Below, piece by piece: positions 34,556 through 42,904 of a stretch of DNA of 64,000 nt. The notes beneath the pieces are model-generated. The model worked only from the letters and a program-made list of their open reading frames with translations, did no database searches and was not told the DNA's origin. How positions within the stretch are numbered: position 1 is the first letter of the stretch; each line of letters opens with the position of its first letter. The position numbers and the translations under genes were made by a program. This stretch comes from Microbacterium festucae. Lineage in GTDB: Bacteria; Actinomycetota; Actinomycetes; Actinomycetales; Microbacteriaceae. Location of the stretch: the NCBI RefSeq assembly GCF_025421715.1, contig NZ_JAOEFC010000001.1:1116001-1180000 (forward strand), read 5' to 3'.

Positions 34556-35689
34556 ATGCCCATCGCCCGCGCCGCCGCCCCCGTCACCCTCGAGGCGATC
34601 GAGCTGCGGGTGCTGCAGATCCCGCTCGTCGCGCCGTTCACCACGTCGTTCGGCACCGAGACGGTGCGCGAGGTCATCATCGTGCGCGCCCGCACCGCCG
34701 CCGGCGACGGCTGGGGCGAGATCGTCACCCAGCACGCGCCGCTCTACTCCAGCGAATACACGCAGGGCGCGTGGGACGTCGCCGAGCGAATCCTCGCGCC
34801 GGCCCTACTGGATGCCGGGAGCATCGCCCCCGCGCAGGTGGCGCCGCTGCTCGCACCCTTCGTCGGCCACCGGATGGCCAAGGCGGGCCTCGAACTCGCG
34901 GTGCTCGACGCCGCGCTGCGCGCCGAAGGGCGGGGCTTCGGCGCTTACCTCGGCGCCGTGCACGACCGTGTGCCCAGCGGCGTGAGCGTCGGCATCCAGC
35001 GCGACGAGGCGGCGCTCGTCGACACCGTCGGCGGCTATCTCGATGCGGGCTACGTGCGCATCAAGATCAAGATCAAGCCCGGGCGCGACATCGGCGACAC
35101 CGCCGCGGTGCGCGCCGCGTTCGGGGCGATCCCGCTGCAGGTCGACGCGAACTCCGCCTACACGCTCGCCGACGCCGACACCCTCGCCGAGCTCGACCGG
35201 TTCGACCTGCTGCTCATCGAGCAGCCGCTGCAGGAAGACGACCTCGTCGACCATGCCGCCCTCGCCCGGGCGCTGCGCACCCCCGTCTGCCTCGACGAGT
35301 CGATCACCTCGCACAAGGCCGCCGCCGACGCGCTCGCCCTCGGCGCGGCATCCGTCATCAACATCAAGGCCGGGCGGGTCGGCGGCTACCTCGAAGCCGT
35401 GCGCATCCACGACCTGTGCGCGCAGGCCGGTGTGCCGGTGTGGTGCGGCGGCATGCTCGAGACCGGCATTGGCCGCGCCGCCAACGCGGCCCTGGCGGCC
35501 CTGCCCGGATTCACGCTGCCCGGCGACGTCTCGGCATCCGACCGGTTCTACCACCGCGACATCGTCACCGAGCCGATGGTGCTCGAAGACGGCCACGTGC
35601 GCGTGCCGACCGGCCCGGGTCTCGGCGTCGAGATCGACCACGACGCCCTCGAGGCGTTCACCGTCGCCCGCGCCGAGCTGCGCCGCTGA
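34556..35689 (+). CDS. menC: o-Succinylbenzoate synthase / N-acylamino-acid racemase
   Basis: A 377-residue enolase-superfamily enzyme. Catalytic residues lie in YVRIKIKIKPG (KxK), DANSAYT (Asp), LLIEQPLQEDD (Glu), CLDESI (Asp) and INIKAGRVGG (opposing Lys). This pattern is shared by OSBS (menaquinone) and NAAAR activities. No other men genes are nearby and the neighbour is a GNAT, so the racemase role deserves equal weight. ATG 34556 is 6 nt after -10 TAGCCT (34544-34549). The 111-bp gap before it repeats GTGACGG several times. Confidence 0.9.
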   Translation: MPIARAAAPVTLEAIELRVLQIPLVAPFTTSFGTETVREVIIVRARTAAGDGWGEIVTQHAPLYSSEYTQGAWDVAERILAPALLDAGSIAPAQVAPLLAPFVGHRMAKAGLELAVLDAALRAEGRGFGAYLGAVHDRVPSGVSVGIQRDEAALVDTVGGYLDAGYVRIKIKIKPGRDIGDTAAVRAAFGAIPLQVDANSAYTLADADTLAELDRFDLLLIEQPLQEDDLVDHAALARALRTPVCLDESITSHKAAADALALGAASVINIKAGRVGGYLEAVRIHDLCAQAGVPVWCGGMLETGIGRAANAALAALPGFTLPGDVSASDRFYHRDIVTEPMVLEDGHVRVPTGPGLGVEIDHDALEAFTVARAELRR

Positions 35690-35738
35690 GGCCGGTGGCG
35701 CGGGGGCGCGCCGGCGGGCGGCTCGCTAGCGTGGGGGC

Positions 35739-36110
35739 ATGGACCGCACGCCCCACCGCCGCGACGACGGCGAGCTGCTCGGCTGGATCCGCGCCGAGGG
35801 GGACGGCTGGGTCGCGATCGACCTGCTCGGGCGCGAGGTGACCGGCGGCGTGGAGTGGCTCGACGCCGAGGCCGCGCTCGAGCGGCACGGCATCGCCTAC
35901 CTCGCCGACCCGTGGATGCTCGAGGGTGACGGCGCGCCGCTGCGCGTGCGGCTGGTCGAGGTCACGCCCGCGCGCATCGTGGTCAAGGCCGACGACTTCG
36001 GCGACATCACGCGGGCGGCGCCGCTGATCGAGCTGCCGTGGCCGCTGCCGGCGCGGCTGCGCCCGCCGCGGGACGGCGACCCCGACGCGTTCACGGTCAG
36101 CCGCGACTGA
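35739..36110 (+). CDS. Hypothetical 123-residue soluble protein
   Basis: A small acidic protein with an early GWIRAEGDGWVAIDLLGREV segment and a C-terminal LIELPWPLPARLRPP. I recognise no family. ATG 35739 is 6 nt after -10 TAGCGT (35727-35732). Its 3' end overlaps the convergent membrane-protein gene by 14 bp. Confidence 0.75.
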   Translation: MDRTPHRRDDGELLGWIRAEGDGWVAIDLLGREVTGGVEWLDAEAALERHGIAYLADPWMLEGDGAPLRVRLVEVTPARIVVKADDFGDITRAAPLIELPWPLPARLRPPRDGDPDAFTVSRD

Positions 36111-36762
36111 CCGCCGCGCGCAGGCGCGCGAGATCGGCATCGGCGAACGCCGCGCGGGGCAGGATCGCCACCGCGCCGCGCGCCGTCGTCAGCCGCAGGA
36201 ACACCGCGCTCGCGCTCACGTCCACACGTCGCACCGCCGACACCTGCATCTCGCTGCGCCCCATCGCGCTCGACATCGCGAGCATCTGGCCGTCGCATCC
36301 GGCCCAGAAGGTCGACCCCGGCGGGAACGCGCGCGCGACCGATGAGCGCGTGAGGCCGTAGACGAGCGCGGCGATCACGGCCAGCAGCACGAGCCAGAGA
36401 CCGACCATCACGACCCCGAACGGGTCGCCGGTGGCCACTGTCAGCACGACCGCCCCCGCCGTCAGCACGCCGGCGACCACCCACAGCGCGATCCACAGCG
36501 GACGCGTGAGCGTCCACGACGTGTACTCCCGCGCGAGCCGCCCCGCCAGCCCCGCATCCGCCACCGCCCCGCCGGCCGTCGCCCCGTCGGTCGGCTGCGC
36601 CCCGCCGGGTGCCGCAGGCGCTACGGGCGGCTGCGCCGCGTCGGCCGGCTGTGCCGCGTCGGGCGGCTGCGCCGTGTCGGCCGTCGCACGCGGCTCGGTA
36701 CCCGGCGCAGGCGTCGCGGGCGCGGTGGGCTCGGGCTCCGGTGCGAAGGGCGTCTGGTCCAT
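36097..36762 (-). CDS. Membrane protein with Pro/Ala-rich N-terminus and PH-like domain
   Basis: A 221-residue protein. The first 70 residues are Pro/Ala/Gln-rich with repeated AAQP(A/P)DA motifs, then two helices (about 92-112 and 118-140), then a cytoplasmic YcxB/PH-like domain (STFWAGCDGQMLAMSSAMGR..). ATG 36762 is 7 nt from -10 CATACT (36770-36775). The function is unknown. An 84-bp palindromic repeat begins 29 bp upstream of the start. Confidence 0.75.
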   Translation of the reverse strand: MDQTPFAPEPEPTAPATPAPGTEPRATADTAQPPDAAQPADAAQPPVAPAAPGGAQPTDGATAGGAVADAGLAGRLAREYTSWTLTRPLWIALWVVAGVLTAGAVVLTVATGDPFGVVMVGLWLVLLAVIAALVYGLTRSSVARAFPPGSTFWAGCDGQMLAMSSAMGRSEMQVSAVRRVDVSASAVFLRLTTARGAVAILPRAAFADADLARLRAAVSRG

Positions 36763-36790
36763 CCCGGGCAGTATGCCAGACCTCCCCGCC

Positions 36791-36874
36791 CGCGAAACTC
36801 CTCCAATCCGGCCGCCCCGCGCCCCGATCTGGCTGGTTCGCGGCCCTGCGGGCTCGATGTGGAGGAGTTTCGCG
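36791..36874. repeat. 84-bp palindromic element, copy D1
   Basis: Arms CGCGAAACTCCTCCA (36791-36805) and its exact complement (36860-36874) enclose a 54-nt interior. It lies in the 390-bp gap 36763-37152, which also holds D2 and a G/C-rich stretch and has no visible gene. Confidence 0.92.
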
Positions 36875-36963
36875 GCGCCGGGGAGGCACGACCCCACAAC
36901 CCCCGGGTGTCGAGCTCGGGCGACCCGCAGCCGTGGGCCCGCGAGGGCCCCGACCTTCCCGCC

Positions 36964-37047
36964 CGCGAAACTCCTCCAATCCGGCCGCCCCGCGCCCCGA
37001 TCTGGCTGGTTCGCCACCCTTCTGACTCGAACTGGAGGAGTTTCGCG
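36964..37047. repeat. 84-bp palindromic element, copy D2
   Basis: Same arms as D1. It is identical to D1 for about the first 51 bp, then the right half of the interior diverges while the total length stays exactly 84 bp. Confidence 0.92.
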
Positions 37048-37140
37048 GGGCCGAAGGGCCGAAGCCGCGGTCCCGGCTCGCGAGGAGGCGGGACAGCCGG
37101 CTCCAGGGCTGCGGGGCTGCGGGGCGCGGCGGGGCGCGGG

Positions 37141-37146
37141 TAGCGT
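37141..37146 (+). promoter_or_regulatory. -10 element of the lipoprotein gene
   Basis: TAGCGT is 6 nt before ATG 37153, the same spacing as other leaderless genes here. It supports a start upstream of, not after, the D3 repeat. Confidence 0.5.
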
Positions 37147-37152
37147 GACGGC

Positions 37153-38094
37153 ATGCCCGGGGTGGTTCGCGAAACTCCTCCGATCCGTGTGCGAAAGGAC
37201 CGGATCGGGGCGGTTCGTGGGGCGACGGGGCCGAAGTGGAGGAGTTTCGCGGGGGTGGTGGCCGTGGGGCTGCTGCTCGCGGGGTGCGCGGCGACCCCGG
37301 CGGACTCGGCCGCGGCGGCGCGGGAGCTGCCGGCGGGGATGAGTGCGGAGCTGATCCAGCTGCGGTCGGACGTCGCGGCGCGGCAGGCGGAGGTGCGGAT
37401 CGTGAACGGCACGGGGGAGCCGATCGAGGTGGGCGCGGTCTCGGTGGCCGACCCGCGGTTCCGCGCGCCGGCGGAGCGCGTGGTGGACCGCACGTCGACC
37501 CTCGCGCCGGGGGCCACGGTCGATGTGCGCGTGCAGCTGGGCGCGGCCGCCTGCGGGGTGGCTGCGGAGCCGGCCGCGACGCTCACCCTGCGCGGCGCGC
37601 GGGGGGACGAGCCGTTCGCGGCGGTCGTGCCGATCGCCGAGGCCATTCCGTTCCTCGCGGCCCTGCACGAGCGCGAGTGCGTGCAGGAGGGGGCGGAGCG
37701 CTCGGCCGACATCGCGCTCGGCGTCTTCACCCCGTCGGATGCCGGGGCGCCCGCGGCGCTGGAGCTCCAGGTCGCCCCGCGCCCGGGCGACGGGGTGCTG
37801 CGCATCACGGGCATCCGCGAGACGAACCTGCTCACCTTCGACGGGGTCGTCGGCGGCGCGCTGGCTCTCGACATCGATCAGACCGGCGCCGACCGTTCCG
37901 CGCAGTCGGTGTCGCTGCCGCTGCGGCCCGCGCGCTGCGATCCGCACGCGGTGCTGGAGGACAAGCGGGGCACGGTGTTCCGGCTGCTCGTCGAGGTCGA
38001 CGGCGTCGCGGGCTCGTTCGACCTCGCCGCCTCGCCGGAGCTGCGGGGCGAGCTGCTGGGCTGGGTCGCCCGGTGGTGCGGCTACGGGTCCTGA
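37153..38094 (+). CDS. Lipoprotein with repeat-derived signal peptide
   Basis: A 313-residue protein. The lipobox LLLAGC (Cys46) is preceded by a basic region (RVRKDR, KWR) encoded by an 84-bp D repeat (37168-37251). The mature part is a predicted beta-rich extracytoplasmic domain with a Cys pair candidate and no recognised family. ATG 37153 is supported by a leaderless -10. GTG 37255 has GGAGGAG upstream but would leave only 10 uncharged residues before the lipid Cys, too short for export. Confidence 0.78.
   Translation: MPGVVRETPPIRVRKDRIGAVRGATGPKWRSFAGVVAVGLLLAGCAATPADSAAAARELPAGMSAELIQLRSDVAARQAEVRIVNGTGEPIEVGAVSVADPRFRAPAERVVDRTSTLAPGATVDVRVQLGAAACGVAAEPAATLTLRGARGDEPFAAVVPIAEAIPFLAALHERECVQEGAERSADIALGVFTPSDAGAPAALELQVAPRPGDGVLRITGIRETNLLTFDGVVGGALALDIDQTGADRSAQSVSLPLRPARCDPHAVLEDKRGTVFRLLVEVDGVAGSFDLAASPELRGELLGWVARWCGYGS
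37168..37251. repeat. 84-bp palindromic element, copy D3 (inside a coding region)
   Basis: Arms CGCGAAACTCCTCC (37168-37181) and the complement (37238-37251). The interior is largely different from D1/D2 but shares ATCCG and GGTTCG blocks. It lies in frame in the lipoprotein gene and encodes about residues 6-33. Confidence 0.92.
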
Positions 38095-38134
38095 TCCCTG
38101 ACCCCACGCTCAGAAACCGCCCTCCAGACGCACC

Positions 38135-38166
38135 GGAGCCCGCAGGGGCTGACCCCCGCGGGCTCC
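38135..38166. terminator. Bidirectional terminator-like hairpin
   Basis: GGAGCCCGC (38135-38143) pairs with GCGGGCTCC (38158-38166), and an inner GGGG/CCCC extends the stem. It lies between the convergent lipoprotein and flotillin genes. There is no T-tract. Confidence 0.65.
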
Positions 38167-38182
38167 GTCGTCGTGCGAGGGC

Positions 38183-39631
38183 TCAGCCCTCGGCGTGCTC
38201 GCCCGCGTCCGGAGACGCGGCGGTGGCCGCCGCCGGCGCGGCCGAGAACGGCGCGGTCGCCGCCTTGCCGCCGGTCGAGGCCGCGTGCTCGGGGGCGAGG
38301 CCCTGGGCGATGCCGCGGCCGGTGGCCTGGCCCTGGATGATCGCGCGCAGGTCGATGCCGGTGGTGGCCTCGACGGCGTCGAAGGTGGCGCGCAGCCCCG
38401 AGGCCTGCTCGGCGGCGATGTGCGACGAGGCGCCCTGGCCACCGAGCACGGTGATCGATCCGACGTTGTCGAAGCCGCGGGCGAACTCGGTCATCATCGG
38501 CACGAGGGTCTCGATGGCCCGCTGGGCCAGCAGCGCCTGCTGGTTCTGCGCGAGCGCCTCGGCCTCGGCGGAGATCGCCTCGGCGCGGGCCTCACCGGCC
38601 AGGCGCACGGCGTCGGCCTCGGCCTGCGCGCGCAGGCGGGTGGCGTCGGCCTCCTGCGCGGCGATCTGCGCGCGCGCCTCGGCGGCCTTGACCTGGGCGT
38701 AGGCGTCACCGTCGGCGTTGCGCTGACGCTGGTAGAGGTCGGCGTCGGCCACCTTCTTGATGTCGGCGTCGAGCTGGGCCTGGCGGTTCTCGGCGGCCTG
38801 CAGCAGCACGTCCTGCTCGCGCTGGGCGCGGGCGAGGGCCTCGGCCTGCTCGGCCTCGGCGCGGGCACGGCCGACCTCGGCGGAGGCGGCGGCGCTGTTC
38901 TTGTCGAACGCGGTCTGCTCGATCAGGGTCGCCTCGTCGGTGGCGATCTGACGGGCCTTCACCTCACGGGCCGCGTTGATGCGGGCGACCTCGGCCTCGC
39001 GGCGCACGCGCTCGACCTCGGTGGCGCCGAGGGCGTCGATGTAGCCGTTCTTGTCGGTGACGCCCTGGATCTGGAACGAGTCGAGGATGAGGCCCTGCGA
39101 GAGAAGGTCGCTCTTGATGCCCTCGGCGATCTGGTCCGACAGCTTCTGCCGGTCGTTCATCAGCTGCTCGACGGTCAGCGTCGCCACGACGCCGCGCAGC
39201 GCGCCTTCGAGCTGCTCGGTGGTGAACTGCTCGATCGCGCCGTCCTGCGAGAGGAAGCGCTCGGCGGCGCGGCGCACGAGCTCGGGGTCGGAGCCGATCT
39301 TCACGAGCGCGACGCCGCTGACGTTCACGGTGACACCCGTCGACGACTGCGCCGTCGGCTCCATCTTGATCTGGCGAGCGCGCAGCGAGATCATCTCGGC
39401 GCGCTGGGTGAGGGGGTTCACGAGTGCGCCGCCGCCGGTGATCACCGAGATGCGCGACGATTCGCCCGAGGCGTTCTTCTGGTTCTTTCCGACGATCACG
39501 AGGGCCTGGTCGGCCTTGGCGACCTTGTACCAGGCGCGCACCACGATCAGCACGATGATCAGGACGACGATCAGCGCGACCACGCCGATCCCGATCAGAA
39601 CGAACAATCCTCCGGCAGCGAACGGATCCAC
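38183..39631 (-). CDS. Flotillin-like SPFH/Band 7 membrane protein
   Basis: A 482-residue protein with an N-terminal helix (about 7-33), an SPFH domain (about 35-230), a long Ala/Glu-rich coiled coil (about 235-385) and a flexible Ala-rich tail. This matches the bacterial flotillin FloT/YqiK layout: a scaffold for membrane microdomains and envelope stress. Start GTG 39631 has GGAG about 10 nt upstream; a -10-like TACGTT lies at 39667-39672. Confidence 0.92.
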   Translation of the reverse strand: MDPFAAGGLFVLIGIGVVALIVVLIIVLIVVRAWYKVAKADQALVIVGKNQKNASGESSRISVITGGGALVNPLTQRAEMISLRARQIKMEPTAQSSTGVTVNVSGVALVKIGSDPELVRRAAERFLSQDGAIEQFTTEQLEGALRGVVATLTVEQLMNDRQKLSDQIAEGIKSDLLSQGLILDSFQIQGVTDKNGYIDALGATEVERVRREAEVARINAAREVKARQIATDEATLIEQTAFDKNSAAASAEVGRARAEAEQAEALARAQREQDVLLQAAENRQAQLDADIKKVADADLYQRQRNADGDAYAQVKAAEARAQIAAQEADATRLRAQAEADAVRLAGEARAEAISAEAEALAQNQQALLAQRAIETLVPMMTEFARGFDNVGSITVLGGQGASSHIAAEQASGLRATFDAVEATTGIDLRAIIQGQATGRGIAQGLAPEHAASTGGKAATAPFSAAPAAATAASPDAGEHAEG

Positions 39632-39771
39632 GATGTCTTCTCCAGTCAGTGAGCAGGCGTGGTTCGAACGTATCGTGTCGCCCCCTCCCGGCGGCAAACC
39701 CGGCACGGACGCGGCCGCCGTATGACGGCGGACAGGTGACGCGGCGCACCCCCGGGCCCTACTGTGTACCC

Positions 39772-40161
39772 GTGACCACGCCTCCTCCGCAGCCCCCGCA
39801 GCCGCCGTACGGCGGCGCCGGGCCTGCCTCGCAGCCCCTCAGCCCGTCCGACGAGAAGCTCTGGGCCACCCTGGTGCACGTCGGCGGCATCTTCTTCAAC
39901 TTCCTCCCGGCGGTGATCGGCTACCTGATCCTCAAGGACCGCGGGCCGTTCGTGCGCGCGCACACCGCGACCGCGCTGAACTTCCAGATCACGATGGTGA
40001 TCCTCGAGGTCATCGGCTGGATCCTCTCGATCATCCTCATCGGCCTCGTGCTCGTCGGCGCGGCCTACCTGCTGCGCCTGATCTTCTCGATCATCGCGGC
40101 CGTGAAGGCGAACCAGGGCGAGTGGTACACCTACCCGCTGGCCATCAAGTTCGTCAGCTGA
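39772..40161 (+). CDS. DUF4870 membrane protein
   Basis: A 129-residue protein with a Pro/Gln-rich N-terminus (PPPQPPQPPYGG) and the DUF4870 domain: DEKLWATLVHVGGIFFNFLPAVIGYLILKD, RAHTATALNFQIT and a third hydrophobic block. GTG 39772 is 6 nt after -10 TACTGT (39760-39765). Its role is unknown. It diverges from the flotillin gene. Confidence 0.9.
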   Translation: MTTPPPQPPQPPYGGAGPASQPLSPSDEKLWATLVHVGGIFFNFLPAVIGYLILKDRGPFVRAHTATALNFQITMVILEVIGWILSIILIGLVLVGAAYLLRLIFSIIAAVKANQGEWYTYPLAIKFVS

Positions 40162-40169
40162 CCGGCGAC

Positions 40170-40202
40170 TAGAATCGACGGATGCCGCCACGTGCGGCAT
40201 CC
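40170..40202 (+). promoter_or_regulatory. glyS promoter and 5'-terminal hairpin
   Basis: The -10 TAGAAT is at 40170-40175. The predicted transcript begins at about 40181-40182, exactly at a perfect hairpin GGATGCCGC-N5-GCGGCATCC (40180-40202). An in-frame ATG (40182) sits inside the stem, 6 nt after the -10. Confidence 0.55.
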
Positions 40203-40244
40203 GTCCCTTCTCGCGCGCTCGCGCATCCGACCATTGGAGCCACC

Positions 40245-41633
40245 GTGGCCGAGCAGTCCCGTCTCGACAAAGTCATCGCCCTCGCCCGTCACCGCGGGTT
40301 CGTGTTCCAGGCCGGTGAGATCTACGGCGGCTCGCGCTCGGCGTGGGACTACGGCCCCCTCGGCACGGAGCTGAAGGAGAACATCCGCCGCCAGTGGTGG
40401 CAGACGTTCGTGCGCGGTCGCGGCGACATGGTGGGCCTGGACTCGTCGGTCATCCTCCCCAAGCGCGTCTGGGAGGCCTCGGGCCACGTCGCCACCTTCA
40501 CCGACCCGCTCGTGGAGTGCCTCAGCTGCCACAAGCGCTTCCGCGAAGACACCCTCATCGAGGACTTCGAGGCGCGCAAGGGCCGCAAGGCCGAGACGGG
40601 CCTGGCCGAGATCCCGTGCCCGAACTGCGGCACCAAGGGCCAGTACACCGAGCCCAAGGCCTTCTCGGGCCTCATCAAGACCTACCTCGGCGTCGTCGAC
40701 GACGAGAGCGGCCTGTACTTCCTGCGCCCCGAGACCGCGCAGGGCATCTTCGTGAACTTCTCGAACGTGCTCACCGCGTCGCGCAAGAAGCCGCCGTTCG
40801 GCATCGGCCAGGTGGGCAAGGCGTTCCGCAACGAGATCACGCCCGGAAACTTCATCTTCCGCACGCGCGAGTTCGAGCAGATGGAGATCGAGTTCTTCAC
40901 GCCGCCGACCGAGGCCCAGGAGTGGTTCGAGCACTGGGTCGCCGCGTGCTGGGACTGGTTCATCGACCTGGGCATCAACCCCGAGAACATGCGGCAGTTC
41001 GACGTGCCGAAGGAAGACCGCGCGCACTACTCCGCCGGCACCATCGACGTCGAGTACCGCTTCGGCTTCCCGGGCAAGGAGTGGGGCGAGCTCATGGGCA
41101 TCGCCAACCGCACCGACTACGACCTGTCGAGCCACATCGAGGCGTCGGGCCAGAAGCTCACCTACTTCGACCAGGCGTCGGGCGAGACCTACGTGCCGTA
41201 CGTCATCGAGCCCTCGTTCGGTCTGACGCGGTCGATGATGGCGTTCCTCGTCGACGCGTACCGCGAAGAGGAGGCGCCCAACGCCAAGGGCGGCACCGAC
41301 ACCCGCACGGTGCTCAAGCTCGACCCGCGGCTGGCTCCGGTGAAGGTGGCCGTGCTGCCGCTCAGCCGCAACGAGAACCTCTCGCCGCTGGCGCGCCGCG
41401 TCGCCGACGAGCTGCGCGGCAACGGCTGGAACATCGACTTCGACGACGCCGGCGCCATCGGCCGCCGCTACCGTCGTCAGGACGAGATCGGCACCCCGTA
41501 CTGCGTCACGGTCGACTTCGACTCGCTCGACGACCAGGCCGTCACGGTGCGCGACCGCGACACCATGGCCCAGGAGCGCGTGCCGCTCGAGGGGCTCAGC
41601 ACCTACCTGTCCGAGCGGCTGCGCGGCGCCTGA
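40245..41633 (+). CDS. glyS: Glycyl-tRNA synthetase (alpha2 type)
   Basis: Class II synthetase of 462 residues that charges tRNA-Gly. [24 protein letters not shown] opens the domain; a CxxC...CxxC insert (LSCHKR, CPNCG), motif 2 [25 protein letters not shown] and motif 3 [14 protein letters not shown] are present, followed by an anticodon-binding domain. GTG 40245 with TTGGAG is chosen for family fit. ATG 40182, in frame and leaderless, would add 21 residues and cannot be excluded. Confidence 0.97.
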   Translation: MAEQSRLDKVIALARHRGFVFQAGEIYGGSRSAWDYGPLGTELKENIRRQWWQTFVRGRGDMVGLDSSVILPKRVWEASGHVATFTDPLVECLSCHKRFREDTLIEDFEARKGRKAETGLAEIPCPNCGTKGQYTEPKAFSGLIKTYLGVVDDESGLYFLRPETAQGIFVNFSNVLTASRKKPPFGIGQVGKAFRNEITPGNFIFRTREFEQMEIEFFTPPTEAQEWFEHWVAACWDWFIDLGINPENMRQFDVPKEDRAHYSAGTIDVEYRFGFPGKEWGELMGIANRTDYDLSSHIEASGQKLTYFDQASGETYVPYVIEPSFGLTRSMMAFLVDAYREEEAPNAKGGTDTRTVLKLDPRLAPVKVAVLPLSRNENLSPLARRVADELRGNGWNIDFDDAGAIGRRYRRQDEIGTPYCVTVDFDSLDDQAVTVRDRDTMAQERVPLEGLSTYLSERLRGA

Positions 41634-41660
41634 CCCGTCCCCGGCGGATGCCGGCGTGAG

Positions 41661-41722
41661 CGGATGCCGCTGACACCCGGATGCCGCTGACACCCGGATG
41701 CCGGGACGTCGCGGCATCCGGG
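41661..41722. terminator. 17-bp repeats leading into a bidirectional hairpin
   Basis: Two exact units CGGATGCCGCTGACACC (41661, 41678) are followed by a third, degenerate one that forms the left arm of a perfect 10-bp hairpin CCCGGATGCC...GGCATCCGGG (41693-41722). It lies between convergent glyS and the DUF1801 gene and probably terminates transcription from both sides. Confidence 0.6.
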
Positions 41723-41733
41723 AGGCGCCGCCG

Positions 41734-42162
41734 TCAGTCGATGACGGTGAACTCGGCGTAGGCGCTGCCGCCGGCGATGACCTCGTCGTAGGCGCGCTGG
41801 ATCAGCTCGCGCAGGGCGACGGGGTCGTTCTTGTCGAGGTCCTTCAGGTAGAGGCATCCCTTGCCGCGGGTGTGCGGTCCGAGCCGCGAGAGGGCGTTCT
41901 CCTGCGCCTGGACGTCGTCGAGCACGTAGAGCACGGCCGCGGTCTTGCGCGCCGCGAACCCGAGGATCGGCGAGAGGCCCTCGGTGCCGGTGGGGTAGGT
42001 GTAGCGGCAGGTGCCGAAGCCGACGATGCCGGCCGACCACATCTGCGGCTCGCGGCCCGACACCTCGCCCATCAGCGCGACGAGCGTGTCGGCGTCGCGG
42101 CGGCGCACGGCGGGGGTGACGTGCGCGAGGTGCTCGGCGACGCTCTGCCCGGTCTTGTCCAT
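41734..42162 (-). CDS. DUF1801-domain protein
   Basis: A 142-residue soluble protein with the YdhG/DUF1801 fold: VAEHLAHVTPAVRRRDADTLVALM, PQMWSAGIVGFGTCRYTY and PHTRGKGCLYLKDLDKND. Members are small proteins of uncertain function, some thought to bind metal or act in stress. ATG 42162 is 6 nt from -10 CACGAT (42169-42174). Confidence 0.88.
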   Translation of the reverse strand: MDKTGQSVAEHLAHVTPAVRRRDADTLVALMGEVSGREPQMWSAGIVGFGTCRYTYPTGTEGLSPILGFAARKTAAVLYVLDDVQAQENALSRLGPHTRGKGCLYLKDLDKNDPVALRELIQRAYDEVIAGGSAYAEFTVID

Positions 42163-42247
42163 GCCCTCATCGTGGCACCGCCGCCCCTGCGACGACAGCA
42201 CCCCGGCGACAGCACCCGACGACAGCCGGCGACAGCACCCGACCGGC

Positions 42248-42838
42248 TCAGGAAGCGGTGGCGCCCTTGGCCGCGGCCTTGGCGGCGCGCTTGTGCTCGC
42301 GCACCTTGGTGAGCGACTCGGGGGAGACGATGTCGGCGACGGAGCGGAACGACCCCTCCTCGCCGTAGGGGGCGCTCGCCTCGCGCCACCCGGCGCCGGT
42401 GAACCCGTACTGCTTGCCCAGCAGGGCCAGGAAGATGCGCGCCTTCTGCTCGCCGAACCCGGGCAGGGCCTTCAGTCGCTTCAGCACCGTCGGCCCGTCG
42501 GGGCCGGCATCGCCGTCGCCGCGCGTCCACAGGGCGGCCGCGTCGCCGTCCCAGTCGTCGACGAGCGCCTGACACAGCGCCTGCACGCGCGCGGCCATCG
42601 ACCCGGGGAAGCGGTGCACGGCGGGCGTCTGCCGGAACAGCTCGGTGAACGCCTCGGGGTCGTAGCCCGCGACCTGCGCGGCATCCAGCCCGCCCGCGCG
42701 CTCGCGGATCTTCCACGGTCCGGTGAACGCGGTCTCCATCGCGATCTGCTGATCGAGCAGCATGCCCACCAGCAGCGCCAGCGGATCGTCGGTGAGCAGG
42801 GCGTCGGCCGCGTCGTCGCCGGTGATGTGCAGAGCCAT
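42248..42838 (-). CDS. HhH-GPD base-excision-repair-type protein
   Basis: A 196-residue protein of the HhH-GPD superfamily; the helix-hairpin-helix is LKRLKALPGFGEQKARIFLALLG. No C-terminal [4Fe-4S] cysteines are present, unlike endonuclease III. It may be a DNA glycosylase of unknown lesion range or a non-catalytic DNA binder. ATG 42838 is 6 nt from -10 GACCAT (42845-42850). Confidence 0.85.
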   Translation of the reverse strand: MALHITGDDAADALLTDDPLALLVGMLLDQQIAMETAFTGPWKIRERAGGLDAAQVAGYDPEAFTELFRQTPAVHRFPGSMAARVQALCQALVDDWDGDAAALWTRGDGDAGPDGPTVLKRLKALPGFGEQKARIFLALLGKQYGFTGAGWREASAPYGEEGSFRSVADIVSPESLTKVREHKRAAKAAAKGATAS

Positions 42839-42904
42839 GCGTCCATGGTCGCAGAGGTGGGGCGCACAGGTGGCGCCCCACCCGTGAATGCGAGGATGGA
42901 TGCC

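Noticed and set aside
36791-37047. D elements as tRNA-like or attachment sites because of GGTTCG blocks
   Set aside because: No cloverleaf can be drawn, and no integrase or mobile gene is nearby.
40182-40244. Extended N-terminus of glycyl-tRNA synthetase as the primary call
   Set aside because: Kept as an alternative: family length and a ribosome site favour GTG 40245.
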